A stretch of 64,000 nucleotides of DNA from Amycolatopsis nivea (GTDB taxonomy: Bacteria; Actinomycetota; Actinomycetes; Mycobacteriales; Pseudonocardiaceae), in assembly GCF_004522235.1 (NCBI RefSeq), contig NZ_SDLT01000003.1, forward strand, positions 124,001 to 188,000, read 5' to 3'. The notes under the pieces are model-generated. The model worked only from the letters and a program-made list of their open reading frames with translations. It had not been told where the DNA came from and did no database searches. The first letter of the stretch is position 1, and each line of letters begins with the position of its first letter. Shown here in pieces: positions 9,402-22,483 of the stretch. The translations under genes were made by a program, and so were the position numbers.

Positions 9402-10766
9402 ATGAGCCAGGCCGTCGAAGCGCAGCCTCGAAAAAGTGTCCTCTGGAGTCGCGAACACCGCCTTGTCACCGTCGGGCTGTTGCTTGTGGTCACGCTGGTG
9501 GCCTTTGAAAACATGGGCGTCGCCACCGCGATGCCGACGCTGGTCGCCGAACTTCACGGTCTTGCGCTCTACTCGTGGCCGTTCACCACGTTCCTGGTGG
9601 CGAGCGTCGTCGCCACCGTCTTGTCCGGACGGCTAGGCGACCGTCGAGGCCCAGCGCCAGCACTGCTAGTGGGGCCGGCTCTGTTTGCCGCAGGACTAGC
9701 TGTCGCAGGCATCGCCACGACGATGCCGACGCTCCTGGTCGGCCGAGCCCTGCAGGGCTTCGGCTCGGGGTTTCTGCTGGTGTCCGTCTCGCTGCTGATC
9801 GCACTGACGTTCACCGACCGCGAACGCCCCGTCATCTACGCGGCGAACGCGACCGCTTGGGTTCTCCCCGCGGTCATCGGCCCGTCCGTCGCCGGCGTGG
9901 TGACCGTGACGGTGGGCTGGCGATGGGTCTTCCTCGGGCTGCTTCCCCTGGTCGGGATCGGAATTGCTCTCCTTTACAAGATCACTCGCCGCTTGCCTGC
10001 CCATGTGCCGCTGCCAGCCGGACGTCGCGCGGGCGTCATCGCCGCCGTCGTCGCCGCGCTCGGCGTTGCCGCCCTGAGCTGGGCCGCCCAACACCCATCG
10101 CCTGCCGCAATCGCATACGGAACCCTGGGTCTTGTCGCGCTAGCCGTCGCACTGCGCAAACTCCTGCCTGCCGGAACGATGACCTTTCGCCCCGGACTGC
10201 CCACGGTGGTCGCCTCCCGCGCCTTGATCGCCGGCGCATATGCAGGAATGGAGGCGTATCTCCCACTGACCATGACCGCCGTTCACGGCTACAGCCCCGC
10301 ACTCGCTGGCTTGCCGCTCACCATCACCGCTCTCGGCTGGTCCGCCGCATCCGCCCTCCAAGGCCGGTTCCTCGACTGGTCCCGCGAGGCATCGCTGCGT
10401 ACTGGTTTCGCACTCGTCGCGATCGGCCTGGTCGGCTTCGGCTTTGTCGCCCAACCGTGGTTCCCGGCCTGGGTGGCCTTCGCTGTTTGCGCGGTCGGCG
10501 GGGCCGGGATGGGAATCGCGATGCCCGCCATCTCGGTCCTCCTACTGCGTTACTCCCCGGAGGGAGAGCGCGGCTTCAACACCTCCGCGATGCAGCTCGC
10601 CGACTGGGTCGGATCAGCGCTGCTCATCGGGCTCGGCGGGGTACTCCTGGCCGCTGTCGCGTCCGCCGCCCAGCCGTCCTCCGCGATGGGACTGCTCAGT
10701 ATCGCCCTCGTCCTGCTGGCGCTGCTCGGCGTCCAACTCACGAGCAGGTGGCCGAAACAGGTGTGA
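9402..10766 (+). CDS. MFS transporter, probable drug or metabolite exporter
   Basis: 454 residues with about 12-14 hydrophobic segments. The loop 2-3 motif [11 protein letters not shown] (DHA-type motif A) lies near residue 80, so it is a proton-driven exporter of the EmrB/QacA-like kind. It starts at ATG 9402, exactly where a message from the 19-bp-spacer promoter would start, and no Shine-Dalgarno sequence is present. The promoter suggests induction by an unlinked MerR regulator that senses a toxic compound. iscS follows after 64 bp with its own probable promoter. Confidence 0.88.
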   Translation: MSQAVEAQPRKSVLWSREHRLVTVGLLLVVTLVAFENMGVATAMPTLVAELHGLALYSWPFTTFLVASVVATVLSGRLGDRRGPAPALLVGPALFAAGLAVAGIATTMPTLLVGRALQGFGSGFLLVSVSLLIALTFTDRERPVIYAANATAWVLPAVIGPSVAGVVTVTVGWRWVFLGLLPLVGIGIALLYKITRRLPAHVPLPAGRRAGVIAAVVAALGVAALSWAAQHPSPAAIAYGTLGLVALAVALRKLLPAGTMTFRPGLPTVVASRALIAGAYAGMEAYLPLTMTAVHGYSPALAGLPLTITALGWSAASALQGRFLDWSREASLRTGFALVAIGLVGFGFVAQPWFPAWVAFAVCAVGGAGMGIAMPAISVLLLRYSPEGERGFNTSAMQLADWVGSALLIGLGGVLLAAVASAAQPSSAMGLLSIALVLLALLGVQLTSRWPKQV

Positions 10767-10830
10767 CGTGCCACTCCGCGGCCCGGGGCGAGCTTCGTCA
10801 CAGGCCGCATCGGTCTACCCTGATAGAGCG

Positions 10831-12027
10831 ATGACCTATCTCGACCATGCGGCAACGACTCCGATGCTGCCCGAAGCCATTGCGGCGATGACTGAGGCTT
10901 TGTCCACCGTGGGCAACGCCTCCGCGCTGCATTCTTCGGGCCGTCGTGCTCGGCGGGCCGTCGAGGAAGCGCGCGAAGTGATCGCCGCCGCTCTGGGCGC
11001 GCGGCCCTCGGAGATTATCTTCACCGGCGGCGGTACGGAGAGTGACAACCTCGCGGTCAAGGGCATCTTCTGGGCTCGCCATGGCGAGGACTCGGCCCGG
11101 CGTCGCATCCTTTGCAGCACGGTCGAGCATCACGCGGTCCTCGACACTGTCGAGTGGCTTGAGCAGCACTCCGACGCCGAGATCACCTGGCTCGAAGTCG
11201 ACGACCAGGGCCGGGTCTCGCCGGAAACGCTCCGCGCGGCGATTGAATCGGCACCGGAGACTGTCGCCCTGGCAACGGTGATGTGGGCGAACAACGAGGT
11301 CGGCACGGTCAATCCGGTCGCCGCCCTCGCCGCGGTCTGCAACGAGTACGGCATCCCCCTGCACACCGACGCCGTCCAGGCCGTCGGTGCAATTCCGGTC
11401 GACTTCACCGCATCCGGCGCAGCCGCACTCACGCTGACCGGTCACAAGCTTGGCGGCCCGTACGGCGTCGGTGCGCTGCTTCTTGACAGGGATACGTCAT
11501 GTGTCCCGGTCCTCCACGGCGGTGGCCAGGAACGCAGCGTTCGTTCGGGCACTCTCGACGTCCCAGCGATTGCTGGCTTCGCCGCTGCTGTCCAAGCGGC
11601 GATCAGCGGCCGCGCAGAGTACGCCGACCGAGTTGAGAAGCTGCGCGACGAACTCGTCGCCGCGGTCTTGCGGGAGGTCCCGGACGCGATTCTTAATGGT
11701 CGCGACGGCGAGCGTTTGCCGAGCCACGCTCACTTCACCTTCCCCGGCTGCGCAGGCGACAGCCTGCTGATGCTTTTGGACGCCAAGGGCATCGAGTGCT
11801 CCACCGGCTCGGCATGCACCGCGGGTGTCGCGCAGCCAAGCCACGTCCTCCTGGCAATGGGGGCAGACGCCGCCGCGGCTCGCGGTTCGCTCCGATTCTC
11901 GCTTGGCCACACGTCGACACTGGACGACGTGCACACGCTGGCGCGCGAGATCGGTGGCGTCGTCACCCGTGCCCGACAGGCCGGCCTCGCCGGCATGCGC
12001 AAGCAGACCCAGAAGCAAGAGGTGTAA
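10831..12027 (+). CDS. iscS: Cysteine desulfurase (IscS/NifS family)
   Basis: 398 residues beginning [11 protein letters not shown], the standard N-terminus. PLP-binding Lys206 lies in [11 protein letters not shown], Asp180 in HTDAVQ, and the persulfide Cys329 in STGSACTAG. The enzyme converts cysteine to alanine and hands sulfur to partners; the next gene, mnmA, is its likely partner in tRNA thiolation (Rv3025c/Rv3024c order). ATG 10831 fits homology, while an in-frame start at 10444 lies inside the MFS gene. TACCCT at 10816-10821 and no ribosome site suggest near-leaderless initiation. Confidence 0.95.
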   Translation: MTYLDHAATTPMLPEAIAAMTEALSTVGNASALHSSGRRARRAVEEAREVIAAALGARPSEIIFTGGGTESDNLAVKGIFWARHGEDSARRRILCSTVEHHAVLDTVEWLEQHSDAEITWLEVDDQGRVSPETLRAAIESAPETVALATVMWANNEVGTVNPVAALAAVCNEYGIPLHTDAVQAVGAIPVDFTASGAAALTLTGHKLGGPYGVGALLLDRDTSCVPVLHGGGQERSVRSGTLDVPAIAGFAAAVQAAISGRAEYADRVEKLRDELVAAVLREVPDAILNGRDGERLPSHAHFTFPGCAGDSLLMLLDAKGIECSTGSACTAGVAQPSHVLLAMGADAAAARGSLRFSLGHTSTLDDVHTLAREIGGVVTRARQAGLAGMRKQTQKQEV

Positions 12028-12031
12028 AGCA

Positions 12032-13126
12032 ATGCGGGTACTGGCCGCAATGAGCGGAGGAGTCGACTCGGCCGTCGCCGCCGCGCGTGCAGTGGACGCC
12101 GGCCACGATGTCGTCGGAGTGCACCTGGCGCTTTCAGCTCAACCTGGCACGCTGCGGACAGGTTCCCGCGGCTGCTGCACCATCGAAGATTCACACGACG
12201 CTCGCCGGGCCGCGGATATCCTCGGTATCCCGTTCTACATCTGGGATTTCGCGGAGCGCTTCACCGAAGAGGTCGTTGAGACGTTTGTCGGCGAGTACGC
12301 CGCCGGACGTACGCCCAATCCTTGCGTGACTTGCAACGAGAAGATCAAGTTCGAGGCGCTGCTTGAGAAGGCGCTCGCTCTTGGCTTCGATGCTGTCGCG
12401 ACCGGTCACTATGCGCGCCTGGCGACCGTTGACGGCGAATTGGAACTTCGCCGGAGCGCGGACGAAGGCAAGGATCAGTCGTACGTGCTGGCTTCCCTGC
12501 AGCCAGAGCAGCTGCGTCATGCGATGTTTCCGCTGGGCGACTCCTGGAAGTCGGATGTGCGTGCCGAGGCGGAGCAGCGCGGGCTTTCCGTCGCGCGGAA
12601 GCCGGACAGCCACGACATCTGCTTCATCCCGGATGGCGACACCAAGAAGTTCTTGGAGAAGCGACTCGGCGAACGTCCTGGCGAACTCGTCGATGCAGAG
12701 ACCGGCGCGGTGCTTGGGCATCACACTGGCGTGCACGGGTTCACCGTCGGCCAGCGGAAGGGCCTCGGCATCGATGCGCCGGCCGCTGATGGGCGACCGC
12801 GGTATGTCCTTTCGCTTGAACCTGTTTCGGGCACGGTGAAGGTCGGGTCGTCGGCAGACCTCGGTGTCCACGCCATCGACGCGGACCGCCCGATCTGGCC
12901 GAGCGGACGAGCATTGGACGGGCCGACCGAATGCACCGTCCAGGTTCGCGCGCATGGGGGCATTGCCGATGCGGTCGCCGAAGTGGATGAAGACGGACGA
13001 GTCTCCATCCAACTGCGGGAGCCGCTGCGCGGTGTGGCACCTGGCCAGGTCGTTGTTCTTTATCGGCAAGACGACCAGGCCGGCGACCTTGTGCTCGGGA
13101 GTGCCAAGATTTCTGGCACGCGCTGA
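12032..13126 (+). CDS. mnmA: tRNA-specific 2-thiouridylase
   Basis: 364 residues. The ATP pyrophosphatase P-loop SGGVDS is at residues 8-13, and the catalytic cysteine pair is Cys101 (NPCVTCN) and Cys197 ([11 protein letters not shown]), spaced as in E. coli MnmA. It thiolates U34 of Glu, Gln and Lys tRNAs using sulfur from a cysteine desulfurase, here probably the gene 4 bp upstream. It ends 5 bp before the convergent DUF222 gene with no visible terminator. Confidence 0.95.
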   Translation: MRVLAAMSGGVDSAVAAARAVDAGHDVVGVHLALSAQPGTLRTGSRGCCTIEDSHDARRAADILGIPFYIWDFAERFTEEVVETFVGEYAAGRTPNPCVTCNEKIKFEALLEKALALGFDAVATGHYARLATVDGELELRRSADEGKDQSYVLASLQPEQLRHAMFPLGDSWKSDVRAEAEQRGLSVARKPDSHDICFIPDGDTKKFLEKRLGERPGELVDAETGAVLGHHTGVHGFTVGQRKGLGIDAPAADGRPRYVLSLEPVSGTVKVGSSADLGVHAIDADRPIWPSGRALDGPTECTVQVRAHGGIADAVAEVDEDGRVSIQLREPLRGVAPGQVVVLYRQDDQAGDLVLGSAKISGTR

Positions 13127-13131
13127 TCTCT

Positions 13132-14412
13132 CTACGCGCCTAGGCGTTCCTCCTCAGGCTGTTCCGGCGTGGGCTGTGGATCGTGCAGTGGCGGAGGCGC
13201 GCTTTCAGCCGTCTCGCCCGTCGGAGTCGTGACGATCAGCTTCCCGTCCTGCATGACCTCATAGCTCCAGTCGGCTCGATTCTTGAGACGACGGTGACGT
13301 AGGCAGTAGCTCAAAGTCGAGTCCGCGTCCGCGGAATCGGGGCCGGTCGGCTCCGTGAGGCAGTTGTGCGCGGGCCGCGGGCAGCCGGGCTGTCGGCACT
13401 CACGGTCGCGGACCCGCACGAACTCCTCGACATCGATGTTCGGCCGATACCGGAACTTGCCGACCTCGATCACTTGCCCGGTCAGCGGGTCAGTGATGAC
13501 CCGGCGGACGATCGTGTCGGGACCAGTCGCGATGTGGCGCGCGAGTTCGGCGGGGATATGACCGTGGCCGGCTAGCTCAGCGGGATTCTCGTTGAGGCCT
13601 AGATATGTCTTCAGATCGACATAGAGGTACACCTCGGTCTGCTCGGGAACGCCGCCCTTGCCGCTGAGCAGCAGATCGATCGCGACGTCAGCGCGCAGCT
13701 GGTCGAGGGTTCGCTTTTCGTCGCCCGTCTTGAGCGACCGAGCGATCTTGTCGACGCGGAGGTAGGCCGCTGCGGCTTTGTCCGTCGAGGCGTTGTCGAT
13801 GGAGAACCGCGAGATTCCTTCGCTCTGGTGCTGCAGGATGACGCGACGCTCGGCTTTCCGCTGAGACAGTCGGTTCATCGCCCCATCTGGGTCGATTTTC
13901 GTTGCGGCGTAAGCGGTCGCCTTGCGGACTTGGGTCGGGTTCTTGTCTTCCAGCCGGTGTTCGAGCAGGTAGTCGACCATCCGCGCGTGGTGGTCGGACA
14001 GCTGGCTGGTGCCGTCGGTGACTTTCATGGCGCGGTAGAGATCGAACTTGCCCTGGTCCATCAGCCGGAAAGTTCGAGGCAGACGGTGGGCCAGAGCTTC
14101 GGCCGCGTGGATCATCGCTCCGGCTCGGGTATCGGTGATATGCAAGGCAATCGCGAGCTCGCACGCCAGTTCGTGCGGGTCTGATCTTCGTCTTCGCATG
14201 CCCGCCATGCAATGCAACTGCAACGCCTGCAAGCGGGCGATCTGCCGGTTCGCATCCTTCACTGCCGCTATCAACTGGTCTGGCTGCAAGCGATCGAAAA
14301 GGCTGAGGTTCGCGTGCATGGTTCGGAGCAGGAAGGCGAGGTCTGCGGTTTCGGTGGTGGTGGTGGTGGTGGTCTGGCCGACGTGATCCGCCGGCGCGGT
14401 CGACTTGCTCAT
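13132..14412 (-). CDS. DUF222 / HNH-endonuclease-type protein
   Basis: 426 residues. A DUF222 domain (about 30-300) is followed by a Cys/His-rich HNH-like region: RDRECRQPGCPRPAHNC and YCLRHRRLKN. Such 13E12-type proteins are numerous in actinobacteria and their role is uncertain; nuclease activity is presumed only. A (GGT)n run on the plus strand near 14354 encodes a Thr tract. The start at 14412 is preceded 7 bases upstream by TATCGT, pointing to a leaderless message. It may be a mobile-type insertion relative to the mycobacterial gene order. Confidence 0.82.
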   Translation of the reverse strand: MSKSTAPADHVGQTTTTTTTETADLAFLLRTMHANLSLFDRLQPDQLIAAVKDANRQIARLQALQLHCMAGMRRRRSDPHELACELAIALHITDTRAGAMIHAAEALAHRLPRTFRLMDQGKFDLYRAMKVTDGTSQLSDHHARMVDYLLEHRLEDKNPTQVRKATAYAATKIDPDGAMNRLSQRKAERRVILQHQSEGISRFSIDNASTDKAAAAYLRVDKIARSLKTGDEKRTLDQLRADVAIDLLLSGKGGVPEQTEVYLYVDLKTYLGLNENPAELAGHGHIPAELARHIATGPDTIVRRVITDPLTGQVIEVGKFRYRPNIDVEEFVRVRDRECRQPGCPRPAHNCLTEPTGPDSADADSTLSYCLRHRRLKNRADWSYEVMQDGKLIVTTPTGETAESAPPPLHDPQPTPEQPEEERLGA

Positions 14413-14563
14413 GATCGTCACGATACGCAGTTATTCGAGCACAGTCAGCTAAATTGCACGAGGGGACCCCTCGTGCAATCGCTTGGCTTCCGCGTGGCAA
14501 CTCTGGCACGGTGAAGGCAGGGCTATCGAGCGTGCGGACGGTTGAAGCTGCGGGAGGGAGTGA

Positions 14564-15016
14564 TCAGAGATGCAGCTTGAAACCCGTGTGACTCGCGACG
14601 AAGCCCAATCGTTCGTAGAAGCGGTGCGCTGCCGTCCTCGTTGTGTCCGAGGTGAGCTGGACCAGGTTGCAGCCGCGTCGTCGTGATTCGTCGATGGCCC
14701 ACTGCACGAGTTGTGCGCCCATGCCCGAGCTGCGGTGATCGCGGTGCACGCGCGCGGCTTCGATTTGCCCGCGAAGTGCTCCGCGCCGCGCGAGACCGGG
14801 AATGATCGTCAGCTGAAGTGTGGCTACCGGTCGGTCGTTTGACGTTGCGACGACCAGTAGCTGATTTGGGTCTGCATCAATGGTTTTGAAAGCCTGCAGG
14901 TAGGGCTCGAGGTCGGCTGGCGAGTCGCGGGTTGCTCCCAGTTGGTCGTCCGCAAGCATCTGGACGATCGCTTCGACATCGTCGGCTCGAGCTCGTCTCA
15001 CAGTGGTAGGAGGCAC
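14564..15016 (-). CDS. GNAT family N-acetyltransferase
   Basis: 150 residues, one GNAT domain. The acetyl-CoA-binding region HRSSGMGAQLVQWAIDESRRRGC (R/QxxGxG/A variant, SSGMGA) and the C-terminal ERLGFVASHTGFKLHL are typical. The substrate is unknown. It lies 43 bp downstream of the MBL-fold gene on the same strand. Confidence 0.85.
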   Translation of the reverse strand: MPPTTVRRARADDVEAIVQMLADDQLGATRDSPADLEPYLQAFKTIDADPNQLLVVATSNDRPVATLQLTIIPGLARRGALRGQIEAARVHRDHRSSGMGAQLVQWAIDESRRRGCNLVQLTSDTTRTAAHRFYERLGFVASHTGFKLHL

Positions 15017-15059
15017 GGTAGTTCAGTATTCCAGTGGGTGAGCGTGGGATGGTCGACCG

Positions 15060-16196
15060 CTACGTGGTCTTGTAGCGGCGAATGCCGTCGACTTCTTCGG
15101 CCGTGAGCTTGTTCTGTGAGACCAGCAGATCCAGGTGTGCGCCGGTTTCCAGGACGGCGAGCATCTGATTGAAGGCGTCCATTTCGGACAGTTTGCGGCC
15201 GCGGCGGGTCCAGCCGAGGCGGTTGGCGGCTTCGAAAGCGGTGCTTGCCCCTGCTTCGATCTGGGCCGCCATCGTGTCGAGACGTTGCCGGTGGTGTTCG
15301 AGAAGTTCGTCGACGCGGGCATGCACGCTGTCGGTGACTGGGCCATGAGCCGGCAGCATTCGCCGGTCCGGCATGCCTCGAACGAGACGGAGGGAGTCGA
15401 GATAGTCGTTCAGCGGCAACTCAGCCGGAACTGGCTGGAAGCCGATCGACGGAGTGATGTGCGGGAGCACGTGGTCGCCGGAGAACAACAGGTTTGCTGC
15501 GCCGTCGACGAAAACCACATGTCCGTTGGTGTGCCCTGGGGTGTGGACTACGTCGAACTCACGGTCGGGCAGCACCGCTCGCCGGCCGGGCGTCAGCCAT
15601 TCGTCCGGCTCTTCCCAAAGATTCGCCTCGGTGTGGCGAGGTTCCGAACCGAACAGCTTGCTGAGCGCGGTGATGACCTCTTGTCCGTCGCTGAGGCGAA
15701 GGAGATCGAGCTGGGCTTGCATGGGGAACTGGTTTGGGTTGGCGCTCGCGTCCAGTGAAGGCTGCTCGAGCTTGCCTAGGGCGATCCGGTTGCCGAACTC
15801 CCGCCGAAGCGCGACTGCCTGTGTGTAGTGGTCGCGGTGGACGTGGGTGATGAGGAACTCACGGACGTCGCCGAGTTCGGCGTCGATCGCCTTGAGTGCG
15901 TCGGCCAGCAACTGGCGAGATTCGGTGAGGGCCCATCCCGAGTCGACGAGCACGAGGTTCGCGCCGTCGGTGACGGCGTAGACGTTGACTGCGCGCAGGG
16001 CGTCGTTCGGGAGCGGCAAGGGGATCCGGTAGACGCCCGCGGCCACTTCGTAGACCCCGGGATCGGCCCAGTTCGAGTAACTGCCTTCGGGCAACGGCTC
16101 CACGGCGACCTCCGTCCAGGCGGGACCTCGGCGTCCCGGACTTTCCTTACATTGGGCCGTATTCCGGTCGCTGTCCACCTGGCGGGGCTGAGACAC
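15060..16196 (-). CDS. Metallo-beta-lactamase-fold hydrolase
   Basis: Up to 378 residues. The zinc motif THVHRDH (HxHxDH) near residue 116, HTPGHTNGHVVF and SGDHVLPH define the MBL fold, with a C-terminal helical extension (LLEHHRQRLDTM) as in glyoxalase II-like and LACTB2-like proteins. Hydrolysis of a thioester or similar substrate is likely; the exact substrate is unknown. The first 30 or so residues look non-conserved, so the true start may be a GTG some 90 bp downstream of 16196. Confidence 0.85.
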   Translation of the reverse strand: MSQPRQVDSDRNTAQCKESPGRRGPAWTEVAVEPLPEGSYSNWADPGVYEVAAGVYRIPLPLPNDALRAVNVYAVTDGANLVLVDSGWALTESRQLLADALKAIDAELGDVREFLITHVHRDHYTQAVALRREFGNRIALGKLEQPSLDASANPNQFPMQAQLDLLRLSDGQEVITALSKLFGSEPRHTEANLWEEPDEWLTPGRRAVLPDREFDVVHTPGHTNGHVVFVDGAANLLFSGDHVLPHITPSIGFQPVPAELPLNDYLDSLRLVRGMPDRRMLPAHGPVTDSVHARVDELLEHHRQRLDTMAAQIEAGASTAFEAANRLGWTRRGRKLSEMDAFNQMLAVLETGAHLDLLVSQNKLTAEEVDGIRRYKTT

Positions 16197-16207
16197 CGGT
16201 CACGTGA

Positions 16208-16906
16208 TCAGCCGGATGGTGCGGTGAGCGCGAGGTCGATAGTCAACGTTGTCGCGATGAGCATGCTGGCCAGCGGCTCGGGGACCTGCTGCGGGATCTC
16301 TACGAGACAGGCGTTGCCGCTGAGCGGCGAAAGCTCCGGCGATGGAACTCCGACGTGGGCGACCTCTGCGCCGGCCGGGTCCTCGACCGTGACTTCCCAG
16401 CGTTGCCGGCCAGTGGCGATGACGGTGGCGATCGTCTTGCCTTCGGCGCGAAGGGTGAAACGGACGCGGCCTGCGTCGGTCGGGATGATTTCGCCGATTG
16501 GCGTTCCGTCCGCGCGGGTGACCACGAAGCGGGCCAACTGGTCCTTCGCGGGTTTCTCGACCTTGAGGACAGTGCTCTGGTTCGCGTCGCGGACCTCGAA
16601 CATCCGGCCGATGTGCTGGCCGGATTTCCACAGATGCTGAATGACTCTGCGCAGAAAACTGGGCGTCATGACGGCTACGTCGCCGATGTGAAGGCCGTGG
16701 CGGTCGAACACGCCGTACTCCTGGCCGACGGTGGTCGGCTTCGGCTCCCGGCTGACGTAAAGGACCGGCTCGGTGAAGAGAGTGCGCTCAAAGGAGCGGC
16801 TTGAAGCCCGGCGGCCCGGTGCGCCGGGCATGCTGCCCCGTCGCGGCTCCCGGGCGGATGCGTCACCGGGTGTTTTGCCGGGCGGTGGCGGGGCGGAGCT
16901 GGTCAT
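16208..16906 (-). CDS. LURP-one-related / scramblase-like protein
   Basis: 232 residues. A Pro-rich N-terminus is followed by a domain of repeated short beta strands (LYVSREPKPTTVGQEYGVFD, VTPSF-type turns, FEVRDANQSTVLKVEKP) resembling the LURP-one/phospholipid-scramblase fold; function in bacteria is unknown. The start is set at ATG 16906 because TAGTCT lies 8 bases upstream (leaderless), while upstream in-frame codons overlap the divergent metE-like gene. A hairpin-repeat copy at 16314-16331 is translated as SPLSGN, the same reading as in the btuC array. Confidence 0.65.
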   Translation of the reverse strand: MTSSAPPPPGKTPGDASAREPRRGSMPGAPGRRASSRSFERTLFTEPVLYVSREPKPTTVGQEYGVFDRHGLHIGDVAVMTPSFLRRVIQHLWKSGQHIGRMFEVRDANQSTVLKVEKPAKDQLARFVVTRADGTPIGEIIPTDAGRVRFTLRAEGKTIATVIATGRQRWEVTVEDPAGAEVAHVGVPSPELSPLSGNACLVEIPQQVPEPLASMLIATTLTIDLALTAPSG

Positions 16907-17052
16907 GACGATCCAGACTAACGCGGTGACCGCGAATTCGGTGCAGGCAAAGGGATATGCGGCGAATGTCCGACTATTGCCGCGCGGCTGGGTGAAGCTT
17001 GTCCACAGGGGCGGTGCGGACAGCACCCGCACGTTCCGCGACAATCCGGCCT

Positions 17053-18087
17053 GTGACTGAACGACCTTGGCCCGCGGGCGCGGCAACGGGAATCGGGTCT
17101 ATGCCGGGGACCGATCCCGTCGAGGCCGCTGCCGTGGTGTTCGGAGAGCTTCCCGGCTTCCCGTATGTGCCCGAATTGCCGGCTCGTGGCGTCGGTGCCG
17201 ACCTGGTCGGCCGGACCGCGGCGTTGCTCGTCGACCTGGCGATCGAGGTTGTGCCCAGCGGTTACCGCGTGGCCGGGCGGCCCGGTCACGAGCATCGTCG
17301 CGGGCGTGACCTGCTCCAGTGGGACCTCGACGCCGTCCAAGCTGCCCGCGAGAACGCTGGCGCGCCGGCCGTTCTCAAGACCCAGATCGCTGGGCCGTGG
17401 ACGCTCGGCGCGGGGATCGAGCTTGCCCGCGGACACCGGGTGCTCACTGACCGCGGGGCGTTGCGGGACTTCACCGCGTCACTCCTCGACGGGCTTGCCC
17501 AGCATGTCGCGGAGCTGACCGCGAGGACTGATGCACCGGTGGTCGTGCAGCTCGACGAGCCGTCGTTGCCTGCTGTTCTTGCCGGAAAACTGTCGACTCC
17601 GTCGGGTTACGGCAACGTGCCGGCGGTGCCTGAGCCTGAGGTTCGGGAGCTGCTTGCGACGACGATCGAACGGATCGGCGCGTTGACTGGGCAGCCAGTC
17701 ATCGTCCACTGCTGCGCTCCGCGGCCGCCGATCGCGCTCCTCCGTGCCGCGGGTGCCGGGGCCATCGCGTTGGACGTCAGCCTGCTTGCCGGGGCGTCCG
17801 CCGAGCTCCTGGACGAGATTGGCGAGGCTTGGGACAGCGGTATCTCGTTCTTCTTGGGCCTCGTACCGGCTACGGACCCGGTGACGGCTCCCGGCCTGAA
17901 GGACCTCGCTTCGCCGGCGCTCAAGCTCGTGGACCGGCTGGGGTTCAACCGTTCAATCCTGGCCGAGCGTGCGGTTCCGACGCCGGCGTGTGGGCTGGCC
18001 GGTGCCACGAACGAGTGGATGCGCCGCGCGCTCGCTCTTAGTAGCGACCTGGGCAAAGGGTTCGTGGAGCCACCCGAGAACTGGTGA
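17053..18087 (+). CDS. Core-MetE-like methionine synthase domain protein (Rv3015c-like)
   Basis: 344 residues, about half the length of full MetE, so only the catalytic C-terminal barrel is present. Possible zinc ligands are His and Cys in VHCCAP and Cys in PACGLAG; the position of the usual Glu appears as ALDVS. The N-terminal GIGSMPGTDPVEAA is typical of this family. Methyl transfer to homocysteine from an unknown donor is inferred. GACAAT sits 7 bases before the GTG at 17053, suggesting a leaderless start. Confidence 0.8.
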   Translation: MTERPWPAGAATGIGSMPGTDPVEAAAVVFGELPGFPYVPELPARGVGADLVGRTAALLVDLAIEVVPSGYRVAGRPGHEHRRGRDLLQWDLDAVQAARENAGAPAVLKTQIAGPWTLGAGIELARGHRVLTDRGALRDFTASLLDGLAQHVAELTARTDAPVVVQLDEPSLPAVLAGKLSTPSGYGNVPAVPEPEVRELLATTIERIGALTGQPVIVHCCAPRPPIALLRAAGAGAIALDVSLLAGASAELLDEIGEAWDSGISFFLGLVPATDPVTAPGLKDLASPALKLVDRLGFNRSILAERAVPTPACGLAGATNEWMRRALALSSDLGKGFVEPPENW

Positions 18088-18159
18088 TTTCGCGGACGCG
18101 CCGCTGCCGTGACGCGTACCGTGGCTGGCGAAGAGAAGCAACCGGGGGAATTTCGAATC

Positions 18160-21528
<3,369 letters not shown>

Positions 21529-21555
21529 CCGCTCGTTCTCGCTGGTCAGGGACTT

Positions 21556-21619
21556 TTGCCGGTTTTTGGCGAAAGCGTTGGACGGGGTTCGCCGCCGGTT
21601 TTCGCCGTTGAGTGGCGAC
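21556..21619. repeat. Two hairpin-repeat copies after the GNAT gene
   Basis: Copies at 21556-21573 and 21601-21619 lie 28 and 73 bp after the stop. The rest of 21529-21850 shows no gene; an apparent short reading frame there is repeat-derived. Confidence 0.7.
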
Positions 21620-21850
21620 GGTTTGGCGAACCCCACCTGGGCTTCCGTCGGGTACTGGTGAGCGCTTTGGCGGACCTGGCGGTGGGCGTCGGTCGGGCGG
21701 AAGTGGTCGAGGCTGTCGCTGGCGGACGGCTGTGCGTCGGCGCGTCTGTTTGGCGAGCTTCGACTGGGTACGGGTTGTAACGTCTGGATGTCTGGCTTCG
21801 ACTCAAGCTGTCACGCGTGAAGTACCGACTCGTACCGAGGAAGCGTGAGC

Positions 21851-22255
21851 ATGGCGAAATTCGTTCAAGCCGCAGTACCGGTCGTTGGCGTTGCCGCGTT
21901 TCTTGCTGTTGCGTGCAACGCGGCACCACAACCTGGTGGCACCTCGACGACGACAGTCACGAGCGAGACTGTGACCGCGACGGCGACCCAGTCCGCGACG
22001 GCAACCGTGAGCGCACCGGTCAGCACTGCGCAGCCGGCGACGATCAAAGTCCCTGACGTGTCCGGGATGAATCATCAGGACGCGCAGGACGCCATGCAGG
22101 CGGCTGGGCTGTACAACCTGCGCGAGGTCGATTCGTCCGGGAAGAAACGGATGATGATCATCGACCGGAACTGGTGCCAGACCGGGCAGGATCCCAAGCC
22201 CGGGACCGTGGTTTCCGCTGGCACAGTCGTCACCCTCTATGCCGACAAGTGCTGA
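21851..22255 (+). CDS. PASTA-domain lipoprotein
   Basis: 134 residues. A hydrophobic signal ends at a lipobox-like LAVAC (Cys about residue 20), then a Thr/Ser/Ala-rich linker, then one PASTA domain (VPDVSGMNHQDAQDAMQAAG ... PGTVVSAGTVVTLYADKC). PASTA domains bind peptidoglycan or muropeptides, so it probably faces the cell wall. ATG 21851 has GAGGAA 8 bases upstream; GTG 21845 is too close to it. No enzyme domain is attached. Confidence 0.8.
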   Translation: MAKFVQAAVPVVGVAAFLAVACNAAPQPGGTSTTTVTSETVTATATQSATATVSAPVSTAQPATIKVPDVSGMNHQDAQDAMQAAGLYNLREVDSSGKKRMMIIDRNWCQTGQDPKPGTVVSAGTVVTLYADKC

Positions 22256-22403
22256 TCGCCGCAGCCAGGGGAGTCGGTAGGCGTTTCACCTTCATGAGGG
22301 AGATTGTCTGCACTTGAGGACGGCCGACGGCGGCTGAACTACAGTGCGACGAGGGGCCGAGTCGGGCTCGAATTTGTGCTGGCTACGACCTTTTACCGGC
22401 CGA

Positions 22404-22421
22404 TTCGCCGATTATCGGCAA
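22404..22421. repeat. Single hairpin-repeat copy between PASTA and ACT genes
   Basis: TTCGCCGATTATCGGCAA lies between two convergent genes (gap 22256-22483), where a bidirectional end hairpin would be expected. Confidence 0.55.
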
Positions 22422-22483
22422 CCAAGATCCGCCAGACGCTCCGCTCGGCCACCACCTTCAGGACACCTGACCCAAATCTCGGG

